From positions 1 through 45,425 of the forward strand of contig JAQGAU010000073.1 in the NCBI GenBank assembly GCA_034698045.1: DNA of 45,425 bases, given 5' to 3'. This document shows, in pieces, positions 10,271 to 21,748 of this stretch (its first letter is position 1; every line of letters starts with the position of its first letter). This stretch comes from Paramacrobiotus richtersi (taxonomy: Eukaryota > Tardigrada > Eutardigrada > Parachela > Macrobiotidae). Below the pieces are notes generated by a model. It worked only from the letters and a program-made list of their open reading frames with translations, was not told the DNA's origin and did no database searches. The position numbers were made by a program, and so were the translations under genes.

Positions 10271-11432
10271 GCGTGTAAATGTTAGTCTGCTCTGCTTTTA
10301 AGAATGCTATAGGTTCGAGTTAAGATGAACCCCCAAGTTTATGCAAATTTACATATGGTTTGTTTAGTTCCTGGTTCATATCACGCTAGACGGATAAAGA
10401 TGTAAATTGCGTTCAAGCCGACAGCAGCTTTAGCGTAACCAAACAAACGCATTAGCCGAAGACTGCACTAAGCTGCACCACGTTAACCCGTTAACCAGTT
10501 TTTAGGTTAAATTAGTATGTGCTAGATTATTGTCATAATGATCCGTTAGTTATTATAATAACAACTCAGTTTCATTTTGCTATGCTAAACCAACCGACAA
10601 ACATATCACATCACATGCGTATGTGCGATTCAACAGAACTCGCGGCTTGGTTGAATGCTCAGATTACTTTGTAAATCGCGTAAAACTGGAGGTGAACGAG
10701 AGCACAAAATTTTCGGGTTCAACTGTTGACCAGAAATTTCGATGGACAGAACACACGGCGAACGTATGCATTCGTCTTCCGTAGCCATTTACAGCTGCCT
10801 TATCACCCTTTGCGGAAATCACCGTTATACTAAGTGAAGACTCCTTCTGCGCGAGAATGGTTGACGTGCGGAACGAACAAGATTTGTACGAAACTGCTTA
10901 TACCTCCCTCACTAGCTTCGAAACAACTTTAGCGGAAGTCAAGTGGAGCCATTAAAAGTGGATAAAGATTAATTTTTCTGCCGACTGTCTGCCTTCATTA
11001 CTGTAAATTTCTGTTTTTTTTTGGACGAAATTTTTTTTGTGTTTTACAATATACGTGATTTGTGGACTGCACAAGTCAGTCGTTGTTTTTCATTTGCGCT
11101 TCTGTTAATGTATCTGTGGACGTAAGACAATTGAAGTAAACTAAACTAAACACGAGACAGCTGACCCATAAACACAGGTGCATACCCAATGACTTTTGAT
11201 GCGCAGACATTGTTGCGGACTACGCAGATGGAAAAAACAAATGAAAACACAGATGGCCCAAATAAAACGTGAAACTTTTTTATGCGCTGATGTTTCATGA
11301 ACGGTTGAAGGTATACTGGCGCTTGTGCCTGGTCTTAGGACCAAGCCAAAAAACATACTGAACGCGTTGAACTCGTTGCCCCGCCCACATGGGCGGGCCG
11401 CTGCTAGCTGCTGATGATCTGTCTACAACTCG

Positions 11433-11509
11433 GAACAACTGTATTTCGTGGTGTCCGTTTGTCTTTCGCCATTGTGCACAACCGCGCACTTATCGCGCAA
11501 CCGCGCAGT
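11433..11509. repeat. 117-bp tandem array, end of unit 3 and partial unit 4
   Basis: 11433-11446 completes unit 3. Unit 4 starts at 11447 with CGTGGTGTCC and ends abruptly after ACCGCGCAGT at about 11509, followed by unrelated sequence to 11896 in which I see no gene. Confidence 0.85.
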
Positions 11510-11896
11510 AGTGAGTTCCAAATCGAGAGACTTTCGTCTTTCCGTTTGCGAGCGAGAGTTCTTTCCATTTCCACCAGTTCAACCTGTTCAATTAATAAAC
11601 TGCCACCACATCGCTCTTCGCTTCGGTCACCCAGTGCCCGCTACGGCAAGTGCACTTTCCTAGTTAATAATACTCTTTTCACACGAGCGACAATACCGAA
11701 GTGAAAGAACAAACATGAAATTCAATAAAAGACGCTAAAGAAAAAACAGCGCAAACAATAACAGCAGTTACACGTTTAACCACAAAAATACGTCTTGTAA
11801 CTTTTTGTCGTTGCCCTGGACCTACTTGCAAAGTACCAATGAGAAAGTAAAAAGAACGATATCTTGCTCCTTGATTTTTAAAAATTGCCGATCTGT

Positions 11897-14800
11897 TTAG
11901 GTGCAAGTTTTAACATGGGGCCCTACGGCGATCTGTTTATTGGCTTTTACTGGTACTTCAATATTAAACTGCATTACCCACAGGTATAAACAAGTAGCCA
12001 TACAAGTAACAACTCCTTACCCGTAATCTAGTGTTCTCGTTGCGCCCTTGTGCCCTGATAATAACCCCATCCGGCGCAAACGTCAACGTCAGACTGAACC
12101 CGCGATAGTCCAGTCCCTTGAGGGACCACGACTGTACTCCCTCGGGGATGTGCGGATCGACCACCAGCCGGTCGGGATCAATCTGGATGCCGGCGTAGCC
12201 AAAGAGGATCAGCTGGAGTAATGCGCCGGCGCCGGGTAAACTCCGGTTGGTCGGGATGGGGATAGCGGGATCATCGATGGAGCGCCAGTCTATCGATTCC
12301 GGAATCACCTGGGTGTTGGGGAGAATGCGTTTAACTTTTGCCTGCTATCGATACCTATTGATCGTTACTGTATCGCAGTGGATATAGGAATTGACTTTGA
12401 TATATAGTTTGTACAGTCGTTAAATAAATAATCACGCTTGTTAGCATGTGCAAGCAATCAGCAGAGCTGCTGGTCGTGGGCAGTAGTCATATGAATTCAG
12501 AAGACTTTTTTTTGTACCAAACCTTGACACTCTGTTATCACAAAACAGCCACATTCAATAGTTATTTAATGTACATTCGTTGTCGCACCTTTCTCTTAGA
12601 AAAGTTTTATGGAATATACAGTAGCAAATTCTCTATACGACAACTAACAAGTGCTGCAATTTTTTAAATAGTTAATTAGTCATTTATTGCGAGAAAAACT
12701 GGAAGCACGCGTCAAGTAAACCATAAACAGCGAAACGAAAATTATGCTGTACTGAAGAAAACCCATGTCTCGCAAGTTTTCTAACTTGCTGCGCAGTTGA
12801 TAGACAACATACCCCGAAATGCCTGCTAGTCCTCTGTAGTAGTTGTCGGAATTTAATTTCCTCCGCCGCATACAATCCGGGATTGATCTGTCCGGTTAGA
12901 TTAGCTGATCGGGATGCGATTTTGTATAGCGTCAATCGCAGCAAATTATACGTTGTCCGACTGACAGCTGATTCCTACAACAAGCTTCATTTCCAGAAAT
13001 CGCTTTAACCTCAACAACAGCTTATATGCTGCAAACCTTGTGGCAGGCAAGGTCGTTCAGCAATAATCCAGAATTGAAAAACCGCTGATCACTAACGGGG
13101 AAGTACACCAGTAGCACGTCCGGTTGGTAGGAAGAATCTATTACCAAAATAACACAACGCGCGTTGAAACCGTTTATCTGCGTGTGGGTAATAAAAATCT
13201 GAGGAATCTGGGTCATGGAGTGGAGTTTGAAACGATTTAAAGCTGCAAAGCCGGCGTTAAGTGGCTCGTTTTCTTAACTTTCCGTGATGCGGGCTATGAT
13301 ACATGCGTGCTACATACGTCCAGTCTCCAGAGAAAGAGAGAGACAGAAAGCTGCGAGTGTACGACGTAGCGAACAGTGTGGCTCGTACGATTTCTCATCA
13401 TTCACATGAATGGTGAGAGCCGCTCAAGCCGCACACTTGTACGACTTATTCATCTGAATGGATTCATACAGCGTGCAGTGCCGTGGACTGTACCGGCGTG
13501 CGTATTAAATAGCGTATAGCGCGCAGCTGACAGCATTTTACATCGCATATATCGCCGTGTGATGGAAAAATCGACACCAGCCGGCATCATACGGATCGGG
13601 ACTTCCGGGAGTCAATAGGATAATTCTTTAAATTGCATGATCCACACCCAGCATCGCCGATAAGGCAAGGCAACCCATCAATCGTTATTACAAGAGCGAT
13701 GCCAGCGTCTCAAGTATCCTTTCGTCATAACAAACGACCGCAAAAAAAGAGGAGCACAAGGACCGTCTGCTTGGCTTCGGCGCGCCAGCGATGCGGACAA
13801 AGCTTAATGGATTATTTTAAACCGTTGTATATAGCCTGCAGCTGGCTTTTGTTTGAGAGCGGGATGACAGCTATTCAACGCCGGCTTTGCAGAAAAAATT
13901 AATGAGAAAATGCATCTGATCATACAGTATGAGTAGATCAGCCTTCGTAATTTTGTATTATGTACAAAACGGTTTATTTTGATTTGCATATTATTACGTG
14001 CGTGTCGTATAATGCATAAATTTTTCTTGTTTTCGAAAAACCTGGCAATTGAACCAATTTTTATAACAATTTATATAAAAATTTAATATCGACACAATAA
14101 TTTAATAAAAGCTAGGTTTGGCTGATGCGATATTTATAAACACCTGGAATCAATGTATTGTTGGTAAAGTTTTGATTTGGGGCGTGGCAGTTGCGAAAAA
14201 TTGGGAAGTTCGCTGTTATCCTATCCGCAACGGTTTGGTACGTAATATTTCCGGTCCATCCCAGTTTTTGCGGCAACACCAAGCCAACAGTCGCCAGTGC
14301 GTTGGTGAAGGCATCATTTATCGCCAGCGAACCATTAATGGTCTGCACACCTGCAATTCAGGTTTATAACACACTCCCATAATATTATATACAAGAGATT
14401 TCTTATTCTTATTTTGCATCGGGATATATTTTCGTTTCATTTGCACCATTTTACGTCCTTCCAGCAGAAAAATACATTTCATTTTTTAAGGAAAGACGGT
14501 AAATTATATAAACCAACAAATTGAAAATTGTGTTGTACGCTATTTTAATTCCAAACGTGTCGTGCTAAGTTCGGTAATTGTATAGATATAAATCTATATC
14601 TTTAAACTGGTACATGTACAGCCTGTACGTATAACTTTTAAAACCAGGTGAGTTTGTAACTAATTTTCGTGCCTGATTTCCTAATTTTTATATACCACGG
14701 TACCGGAAATAGTGCCATTCGGCAGCGTAATCCCCGCATAAAAATCAGCAATAGCCCGCGCTGCCGTCGCCGTCTTCTCCACGCCAATGTTGTTCGCATT

Positions 14801-17329
14801 GCCGACCACCTGGAAATACTGTTGAATGGCCCAAGCCACGGCGCCACTGGTAAACATGGTCCGGGAGAAGTTGGTGGACAGTTCTCGGCCGGAGACGGTT
14901 TCGTACGGGTAACGCGCCCCTCGCAGGGGACGGGCATTGGCGAGGGCGGCGGCTAAGTTATTGAGGCGGGGAGTGAGGATTTGCTCGGCCACGTCGGGAT
15001 GGAAGAGGAGGAGGGCGGGGAACATGTGGAGTTCCTGTTCCCAGCGGATGCGGCCGAGGTCACCGTTGCTGGAGAGACCCTCTAGGTGAACGATAGATTA
15101 TTGCTATACTTGGATTAAGGCAATATGTTTTTTTGTGTTAAATATACTTAATGTAGTGGTTATCGGTTTAGTGTGTTATTTTAATGAATTTAAATTCTAT
15201 TTTCTATCATTTTATATGAAGAAAATAAATTCGAATAATATATCCAGCGAATGTTTCAGTTAAGCTAAACGTTGCAGTACGAATTAGTACAAATTTGTCC
15301 GCAATCATACTTTTGATGCTGCAGTTTTATAACTTTAACAGTGTACTACTTTATGGCCCTTGTATAGTATTGTATACAAGCGATATCTCACCTCGGCTTA
15401 ATCCACCGAAATTTTCGGTATAATGCGGGTGTTCCGGAACGGAGCTCAACAGGTAATACATGGCCGCATGTGTCGCCTGCGCCAGCTGTACAGCGGAAGC
15501 ATTGGCTGTCTGATTCGGTGACATCTGCGGTTGGAAGGTGATTTCCCCCCGTTGCCACCGGAAATCCCAGGCATCTATGTGTCGGCTCCATAATATTCCC
15601 GAACTGGCTTCCTTCCTTGCTTGTATATATTTCTAATCACAACCGCAACACCTTAGTTCGAAGCTATCTTGAATAGAGTATGAAATGTCTCACTTCGAGA
15701 GCAGCTTCCTTATTTGTATCGATACTGGTGATGAAGATTTTATTGGACTGCATAATTCCACGATCCGGGATGAAGGAATTGTCCAACATATCACTAACCA
15801 CGCAAACGTTGACGATTCCGCGTCTGCCGGTTTGACATTGGACTCTACAAGTGACACAACTGTTATCAGGAGCTTCGGCGTTGTTTCAGAGTGCATCCTT
15901 ACTTTTGGAAAGTGTACATACTCAACAAAAGATGTACCTTATGAAAACCTTATCATATGAAAACCTTATCCCAGTTGGGTACGAGAGGTACAGTTGCCAA
16001 AATCCGCTGGGAGTTACCGAGTAGCATTATCTCAATACTGAAACGCTGAAACATATAACAAGTCTACCAACCTTCCCCAGTCCTGAAAACAACTGTTTAC
16101 CAATCTCTCTAATCAAGACATTTCAGTGTTATCTGTACACGTTTACCAATGCGTTACTACGCATTGGTGCGTTTTTTTTGTTGTAATGATGCCTTTTTAA
16201 AGTGCACATCAATTTAGAAAAGTGTTTTTTTTTAAGTTTTTGTATCTTATTGTTAGCACTACAGTAGCTTTATTTTGGATTTGTGTTTACATCAAAATAC
16301 ATTCAGTCTCTTTGACAGATTAACATACGTACCGAAGAATTGTGAATAATCGTGTAGATTGCACAAATACTGCGCGAAATGTTTATGTACGGAAGTAGAG
16401 TATGTTATTTGTGCATAAATTTTACTGGAACCACTCTTGGTTCCGTATTTGAATAAGTTCAAAGTGTTGGTAATCGCGATCTGCTTACTGTATGTGCTGC
16501 TGCATCTCCTGCATACTGGTCACATCGTCGAACTTGACATCAGGTGATTCGTTGACATTCTCCACGCTGTACGGCACATCCAATCGCGCATTAGTGCTAT
16601 TCGGATGACGTGTCACTCGCACGCTCATCACCATAATCTCCGGCAGCCACAAATGACAATAAATTCTCTGCCGGACTACATGTGTCCGTGTGCTAATGAC
16701 CACTTCGAAATAGCCTATAAAACATCCGTCGTTTGATTCATTCTGCCTTTAACTTGAATAGTACAAAACCCTGCATCATCGGTAACTATTATTTGTCTGT
16801 TTTATAAGATACGTCTTATGACCTTTATCCATGTGTAATTTGTAGACGCGATCGTTCTCGGTACGGTCGAAGCGAACATTGACGGTGGATGGAATGGCGA
16901 TGCGGCGTGTGTCATTATCCTCGGGAGAAGTATACAGTCCTTGGATATAAACGAATGGATGGAAGATGGTCGTCGCAAGGTGACCATTTCCGATATAGGG
17001 ATGTGGCTCGGTTAAACTGCAGTCAACAACAGTTTTCCAGCAGCTTTAATACTAAGTTTAATGGTTCACCCAGATGTCGTACTAATATCTACATAAAACA
17101 ATCCTTACAAATAAAAAACTTATTCCAATCAGCATGATGTCAAAAAACAATATGTATACTGTCACAACACAGATGTTCTTTTTTACAATAATTATATCAT
17201 TTTCTATTGTGAATCGGATTTCAGTAACAGAGAGCCTTACTTGCGAAGAGTATAGATGGCATACGGATCTGCATATCCCAACGCTGTCCTCCAGATTAAT
17301 ATCAGAATTGGCGCAATTATCCAATACAT
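11897..17329 (-). CDS. PGGHG/ATHL1-family (GH65) paralogue, probably non-catalytic
   Basis: Eleven exons read right to left: 17329-17241, 17016-16823, 16714-16489, 15859-15694, 15632-15392, 15081-14704, 14350-14144, 13137-13037, 12974-12813, 12341-12021, 11968-11897. All introns are GT-AG and all phases close to 718 aa, near the 737 aa of human PGGHG. Residues 1-19 form a signal peptide. Family blocks in order: YIGNGHLATT, IYCHLWLPEIMV, AAMYYLLSSVPE, HMFPALLLFHPDVAEQ, QPDVLLVYFPVSD and a C-terminal beta domain with LDYRGFSLTL. Family knowledge: PGGHG removes glucose from glucosyl-galactosyl-hydroxylysine of collagen. Here the three acidic motifs are altered: WDADTW is WEQELH (319-324), GPDEYH is QTINGS (434-439), and VWSEN is IPIPTN (615-620). 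An extracellular, non-hydrolytic role is inferred. Confidence 0.85.
13242..13890. repeat. Intronic segment bounded by a 16-17 bp inverted repeat
   Basis: CTGCAAAGCCGGCGTTA (13242-13258) and its near reverse complement (13874-13890) bracket about 650 bp within the 1-kb intron between exons 7 and 8 of the GH65-like gene. The interior has a GAGAGAGAC stretch and short inverted motifs (CATTCACATGAATGG). It could be a non-autonomous DNA element; no clear target-site duplication was found. Confidence 0.4.
16020..16125 (+). repeat. Dispersed repeat family, second-half copy
   Basis: Similar to about 25545-25650: shared words include AAACGCTGAAAC / AAACGTTGAAAC, AACAAGT, CCAGT, AAAACAAC and CAATCTCT / CGATCTCT. 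It sits in an intron of the GH65-like gene. Identity is only moderate, so this is an old copy. Confidence 0.4.
16145..16178. other. Perfect 10-bp hairpin followed by T run
   Basis: ACCAATGCGT-TACT-ACGCATTGGT forms a perfect stem with a 4-nt loop, followed within a few bases by a run of eight T on the + strand. It lies in intron 3 of the GH65-like gene, antisense to it. In bacteria this would look like a terminator; here it may be chance or a small RNA end. Confidence 0.45.
17063..17137 (+). repeat. Dispersed repeat family, first-half copy
   Basis: GATGTCGTACTAATATCTAC continuing through ATAAAACAAT to AAATAAAAAACTTATTCC matches about 39223-39285 and 25452-25517 in the same orientation. It lies in the first intron of the GH65-like gene. 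Confidence 0.65.
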
Positions 17330-17904
17330 TTTTAAGAAATTTTGACTAGTACGACGGATGCATGACAATAGAAAGCTTAGACGGTGAAAGATGTTTCCGG
17401 TGAGCATGGCCAGACGAGCTAGTGCTTTACGTTATCATGATTGGGCAGTGCTTTATTTTAGGGTTTGTTTGAACTACCCGACTATAAAAACAATCTGCGA
17501 TACCTTTACAGAAAGACACCGGAGAGACACAAAGTGAGTTGTCAAACTATACTTGAAGTTCCTTCAAAGGCGGAGTGGTAATGGCGAAGTTTACGGCGGC
17601 ATTAATCCGACGCCAGTCACACCATAAAGGATTCACGGTCAGGATACGTGTGTACCTGGCACCTGCCTTGTCACGCAATTCCGGTTCGACAGGCTTCGTT
17701 TCCTAACGTGGACTGAACACGGAAAGTGTGGGAAAACCACGGGAAACACTTGAATATCCCATGTGACACGCACAAATGTCCATACAAGGTACGTCAGACC
17801 ATAAAACAGTAGACCGGTAAATTTACAATTTTAACGTGGTTTCTATTGCCAGATGGTAATTGTTGAAATTACTATCGCCAGATTTTACAATACTGTAGCC
17901 AGAT

Positions 17905-17968
17905 TTCGTTTCATAGTTTCTCATTGTTTCTCATTCTCATAGTTTCTCATAGTTTCATAGTTTCTCAT
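17905..17968. repeat. Short tandem repeat (TTTCTCAT / TTTCATAG)
   Basis: Irregular tandem array of TTTCTCAT, TCTCATAG and TTTCATAG units over about 60 bp. Simple-sequence DNA. Confidence 0.75.
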
Positions 17969-18406
17969 TGTTTATTCTGTAGCCGTTTTTCGAACAAGTC
18001 TGACTGCCTTTCTAAGCAAACTCGGTCGTTTTGCGCTTTTGTTGACAGCGTCCGGCCGCAACCTTTCACTACGGCAAGCATGCAATTGTGTCTAATGCGC
18101 AATATTGTTTGTCACAGTTTTTCTGCACAACCGTATACGTAGCGACCGTTTATCTTCCGCACGGAAGTCAAAACACATGTTAGTCCGAATCATTTGTGCT
18201 ACATACCACTGATGTACGTACTGCGAGTCTGCAACTGTTTTGTATACAGTAAGGTTACCGAAATCGATAAGGTTTGTTTTTAAGGACAGGAGGAAGCAGA
18301 TCTGATTATTTCTTGATTCACGTTTAAGCATGGAAATCCTGCTCGGTAACGTCACTTTGATTTTAGCTACTCCTCTTTCACGGGCAAACTGCGACAAATT
18401 TTTTGT

Positions 18407-18427
18407 TTTATTGTTGGAATTTTTATT
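18407..18427 (-). terminator. Candidate poly(A) signals of the astacin gene
   Basis: Two AATAAA hexamers on the minus strand (18412-18407 and 18427-18422) lie about 155-170 nt beyond the astacin stop codon. The region is AT-rich, so chance occurrence is possible. Confidence 0.4.
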
Positions 18428-18579
18428 GTGTCGAAACCGATACCAGATTGCATGACATATTGACATTCGTGTATTGCATGACATTTCTGGAAACTGGAGA
18501 ACTTCTAACACTAACAAAAAGCGAGAGAACTGCAGGATGCTGCCAAGCAAAGATGGTCAGGTCCAGTATGCTGCGATCG

Positions 18580-19957
18580 TTAAGCTGCCGCCGAGGCCGG
18601 ACATTGGTAGAGGTTGTTGATTCTCTTCACATCTATGGGACTCAGCGCCTGCTTGTTGCCAAACGTTCGCCCCTCATAGGGTTCCTTGGGGACAACGGTA
18701 TCCTTACCGTTCCGGCTAAATGCCTTTCTTGGCAAATGCATCACCGAGTCGAAGTCATAGGGTAGCTCTAAAGTATCCATCCTGGATTGTCTTCGAAATG
18801 AGTCTTTGTGACCTATACCACAATCAATTATAAGCGCCTGGATCAGGGTGAAAGAATACCCAGCGGATACGATTTTGGACGGTTCGACCAGATAGTTTTT
18901 TACGTTAAACCGCAGATGTTCAGAGCTACCGCATAGGGTACACTGCCCAGTGAAGGAAACGGCGTAAGTACTCACGCGGTGCAATGTTGTCCCATTTTAT
19001 CTCCACATACTGGTCGCGATCATTTCGAGTCTCTTCATGTAGAAACCCTGTTAAAAAGAAAAAACCTGTTAAAGAAAGCCTGTTAAAAAGAACATAACCC
19101 GGGTAATTTATATCGATTAGTCATGAGCTTTTGTTTATAATCTGATTACTTACCAAGTGTATGCATAATCTCGTGGAGTACCTGTCCGTAAGATAGACAT
19201 GAACCTGTACAGAACGCAAAGGTCAAGTGCAGGTAAGCATGGTCGTCACGCGGTAGATTACGCACTTTCCAAATTGACCAACTGCTTCGTGTGCGATGAG
19301 CCCATTAAGTGGCGATTGATATTGACTAGTTTGCTGGGCAACTGGTGCCCAAAGAATGCAAAACACCTGCATGAAAATGCCGTTGTATGTGAATAATGAT
19401 TTCTTCCTACAAAGGCTACGAGGAAGCTATATTATAATGCTTCCGACTCACCCTGCCCGCAGACGGATGTTATCAAAAATTATCGACGACTGATCGCCGG
19501 TCTCCCGTTCTCTAAAACGGACACAGCTTTTCCGCTGGATATCCCGCATGGCTTTTTTGATGATGTCCGCTTCCTGCAATGCTGTAAGAAACAATCATTG
19601 CACAATGAATGGAAGCATACTCGGTTAACGTTTAGCTTACAGAAGACCGAGGAGATCTCGTACGGTATGATACCGCCGATCCATAAGTTTGGTTGTCCGA
19701 CATCCTATAAACATAAAAAAGGGACTTTGGTGTACGCCGTGACGCTGCTTTGTTGTGTGCGTAAGTAATTTACGTATGAAATGAAATGCATTGTTTAGAT
19801 TATTTTGTCATTAACAACTTAACGTTACGGTGAACAAACTTACTCTGGTTTCCTCTGCATTTGGCGCAATTTCCGAGTCGTCACTGATCGCAGCGGCATT
19901 GCTCCTACCCATGATGACTGCCCCCAAGATTATCCACGAAAACACCGTTCGAGCCAT
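18580..19957 (-). CDS. Astacin-family zinc metalloprotease (M12A)
   Basis: Six exons: 19957-19844, 19704-19641, 19581-19452, 19281-19154, 19047-18976, 18812-18580. All GT-AG; the phases close to 246 aa. Residues 1-23 are a signal peptide (MARTVFSWIILGAVIMGRSN...). The prodomain is only about 15 residues and lacks the usual FxGD switch. The catalytic domain starts near LWIGGIIPYEI. The zinc motif HEIMHTLGFLHE (139-150) is complete, followed by TRNDRDQYVEI, the Met-turn SVMHLP (192-197) and AFSRNGKDTVVP, ending INNLYQCP. Two features are odd: the Met-turn Tyr that normally helps bind zinc is Leu, and the usual GCWS cysteine is missing (AGWS at 102-105), with an extra Cys127 near Cys131. There are no EGF or CUB domains. 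Secreted proteolysis is expected, with altered transition-state stabilisation (inference). Confidence 0.9.
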
Positions 19958-21748
19958 TATGATCTGTCCGTTACTAAAATTATTGTTCCGTGCAAGTATG
20001 GTGTCTTTCTTGTCAGTACACTCCAGAGAACGTTCACTGCGATTCCGAACAAGCTTTATATTATGGTGCGCTGTCAACGGTATTTCCGGCTGCATCGAAA
20101 TACTGTGCGAAAAAAAGCTATGAAATACGTCAAACTGCGATGTGACTACGGTTATCTAGATCTACGTTCCGTAGGTTTACTGCCGGTAGTTCGTCATTTA
20201 CAGTGCGTATTCGTTAAATGTGAGCGAAGAGACTGAAGTACTTCCTGATTGATATCCAAATTCCTTGACCGGGAAAAGTCCATGTATAGGTTCGGTCCGT
20301 TCGGAGAAAGTATATGTTCAAGTTTTCAATAACCGGAATACAAAGGTCACAGTTTATCAGACATCTTCTTTATTCCTCGCTACAGAAGGACGTGTGTTTG
20401 AACTTCTCGCTGCTATTAGGCACTAACCGACTATTGCGCACACTCAAATAGGTTCTGGTGGCTGTATATATGTACGCGTAATCACGGTATTAGTCAAGAA
20501 TCAGGGAAAATCAACCGGAAGAAATTAGTAATGTATCAGTTCAGTTCCACTCAGAAATGATACAGTGCCGGCGCTGGTTACGACAACGGCGGACCCGCTG
20601 TACAGTGGAGTTCCCGTTATAAAACCTTTCCGGTCAAAAAACTGGCTTGTTAGTTGAGAATCTTCATGTCAGGACATCATGCTTACGGGCGCGGGGTTGG
20701 ATCTTTATAAAGAAAGGTCGGTGTGGCCACATCGTTGGTCAACGCGTGGTTAACCATTCCGATGCCACACACTTTACATAATCCATCCGAATACCACTGT
20801 GGCAAATCTTAGCCTAGTTTAGTTTTTTAGAAAGAGCTTATGCTATTATTGCGCGTTACCGTGTACTTCACAATTGTTTCTGACCAACGACTGGGTTTGA
20901 ATTGACGTTTTTGTAACTGGAACATTGATCTGGCCGTTGCTTGCGCAGTTAAATTAATAAGGAGCACTTTTCGACAAAGTGTGCTGAAAGCATTAGGATT
21001 TCTTGCCTCGATGTTCCTAATGATTCCAGATCGCTTAAATTCACCGCATACGATCTACAAGCACTTGTTCTGCTCGCTACAATCCTGTACTAGAAACTAC
21101 AGTATAGAGATTTGTCTTTTACATGCCGTTCAGCAGAATTACTCGCATCCAAACCACTTTGGGTCAAAGCCCATCTAAACTTTGCCCCGGCCCTAACACT
21201 GTAATCAGTATCCAGTGGTCAGAGTAGCTGACACTTTAAGACAAAAAAAAAACAGATACTGTTTTATGATCAAACGTTTACCTGGGTTTGACATGGATTA
21301 GCGGAAAGTACTTCGCAGTGAATTGTACTGATCTCAGTCATACCTAGGGTTGCCCCAGCGGTGTGGGAACGTTGATTAATTAACGAGAAGTGTTGAATGG
21401 TCGTCATTCTCCAGCCCCGCGTTGCAAATAAAGTTTTCATCACTGGTTCCCGGATCTTACTTGTCAACGTGGTCACTTCGCAGTCACAGTCATTAGGCAA
21501 AGGTCACTGACGAATGAACGATTAAACCAATTTCCAATACATAAAAACATTTCTACGCGTCTGATTGTCTTTCATTTGCCATTCGACCACAATTATGCGG
21601 CAGCACTTGAACAAATCGCTGTGCGTGTAACAATCTTTAAGGACAGTATAAACAGGCATACACCAACGTATTAGTTTTTTAAAAATTCACTATAATTAGG
21701 TACATAAATGCAAATTAACAAAAAATGTGACAACTTAAAACTTATTAC
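19958..21748. other. Intergenic between astacin and GPCR genes
   Basis: Astacin 5' flank and GPCR 3' flank. The palindromic CTTTATAAAG at about 20704-20713 could serve as a TATA element on either strand but is about 750 nt from the astacin start. A minus-strand open frame (21270-21500) ends at a good donor-like site (CCCAG|GTAAAC) but has no identifiable start or partner exon. Confidence 0.4.

Larger units (their letters stand above)
9522..11427. mobile_element. Non-autonomous TIR DNA transposon, 1906 bp
   Basis: Inverted termini of about 100 bp: 9522-9620 (starts TGTAGCCAGATCATTAGC) pairs with 11327-11427 (ends TGATCTGTCTACA). The arms share AACGCGTTCA and the palindrome-like GCTTGGTCCTAAGACCAGGC. 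The element is flanked by the direct repeat ACTCG (9517-9521 and 11428-11432), and removing it with one ACTCG restores a perfect 117-bp array unit. Internal DNA encodes no transposase. TGTAG ends resemble the TGTNR ends described for Ginger elements, but those are known for 4-bp duplications, so the superfamily stays open. Confidence 0.88.
17330..18579. other. Intergenic between GH65-like gene and astacin gene
   Basis: Upstream of the GH65-like start and downstream of the astacin stop. A TATAAAA lies at about 17485 on the + strand, the wrong strand for both genes. A 152-codon open frame on the minus strand (18092-18550) shows no motif or codon bias I recognise. Confidence 0.45.

Noticed and set aside
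9522-11427. Reading the TG...CA ends and 5-bp duplication as an LTR-type element
   Set aside because: The terminal repeats are inverted, not direct, and the interior has no polymerase, protease or capsid coding. It is a TIR element.
12680-12871. An alternative minus-strand frame (DNYYRGLAGISGYVVYQL) resembling the GGAVNFLTGIGGFLQ block, suggesting a frameshift in the GH65-like gene
   Set aside because: The other frame forms a full exon (12974-12813) with correct acceptor, GTATGT donor and phases, and the real counterpart of that block (PTNRSLPGAGALLQ) is in the next exon. No frameshift is needed.
18092-18550. Long 152-codon minus-strand open frame beyond the astacin stop
   Set aside because: No motif, no signal peptide, no codon bias, and it overlaps the likely astacin 3'UTR and poly(A) signals. 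Treated as chance.
21270-21500. Minus-strand ORF ending at a good donor-like site, with CDCEV at its start
   Set aside because: It opens right after an in-frame stop, with no usable acceptor or ATG. No family recognised and no partner exon.
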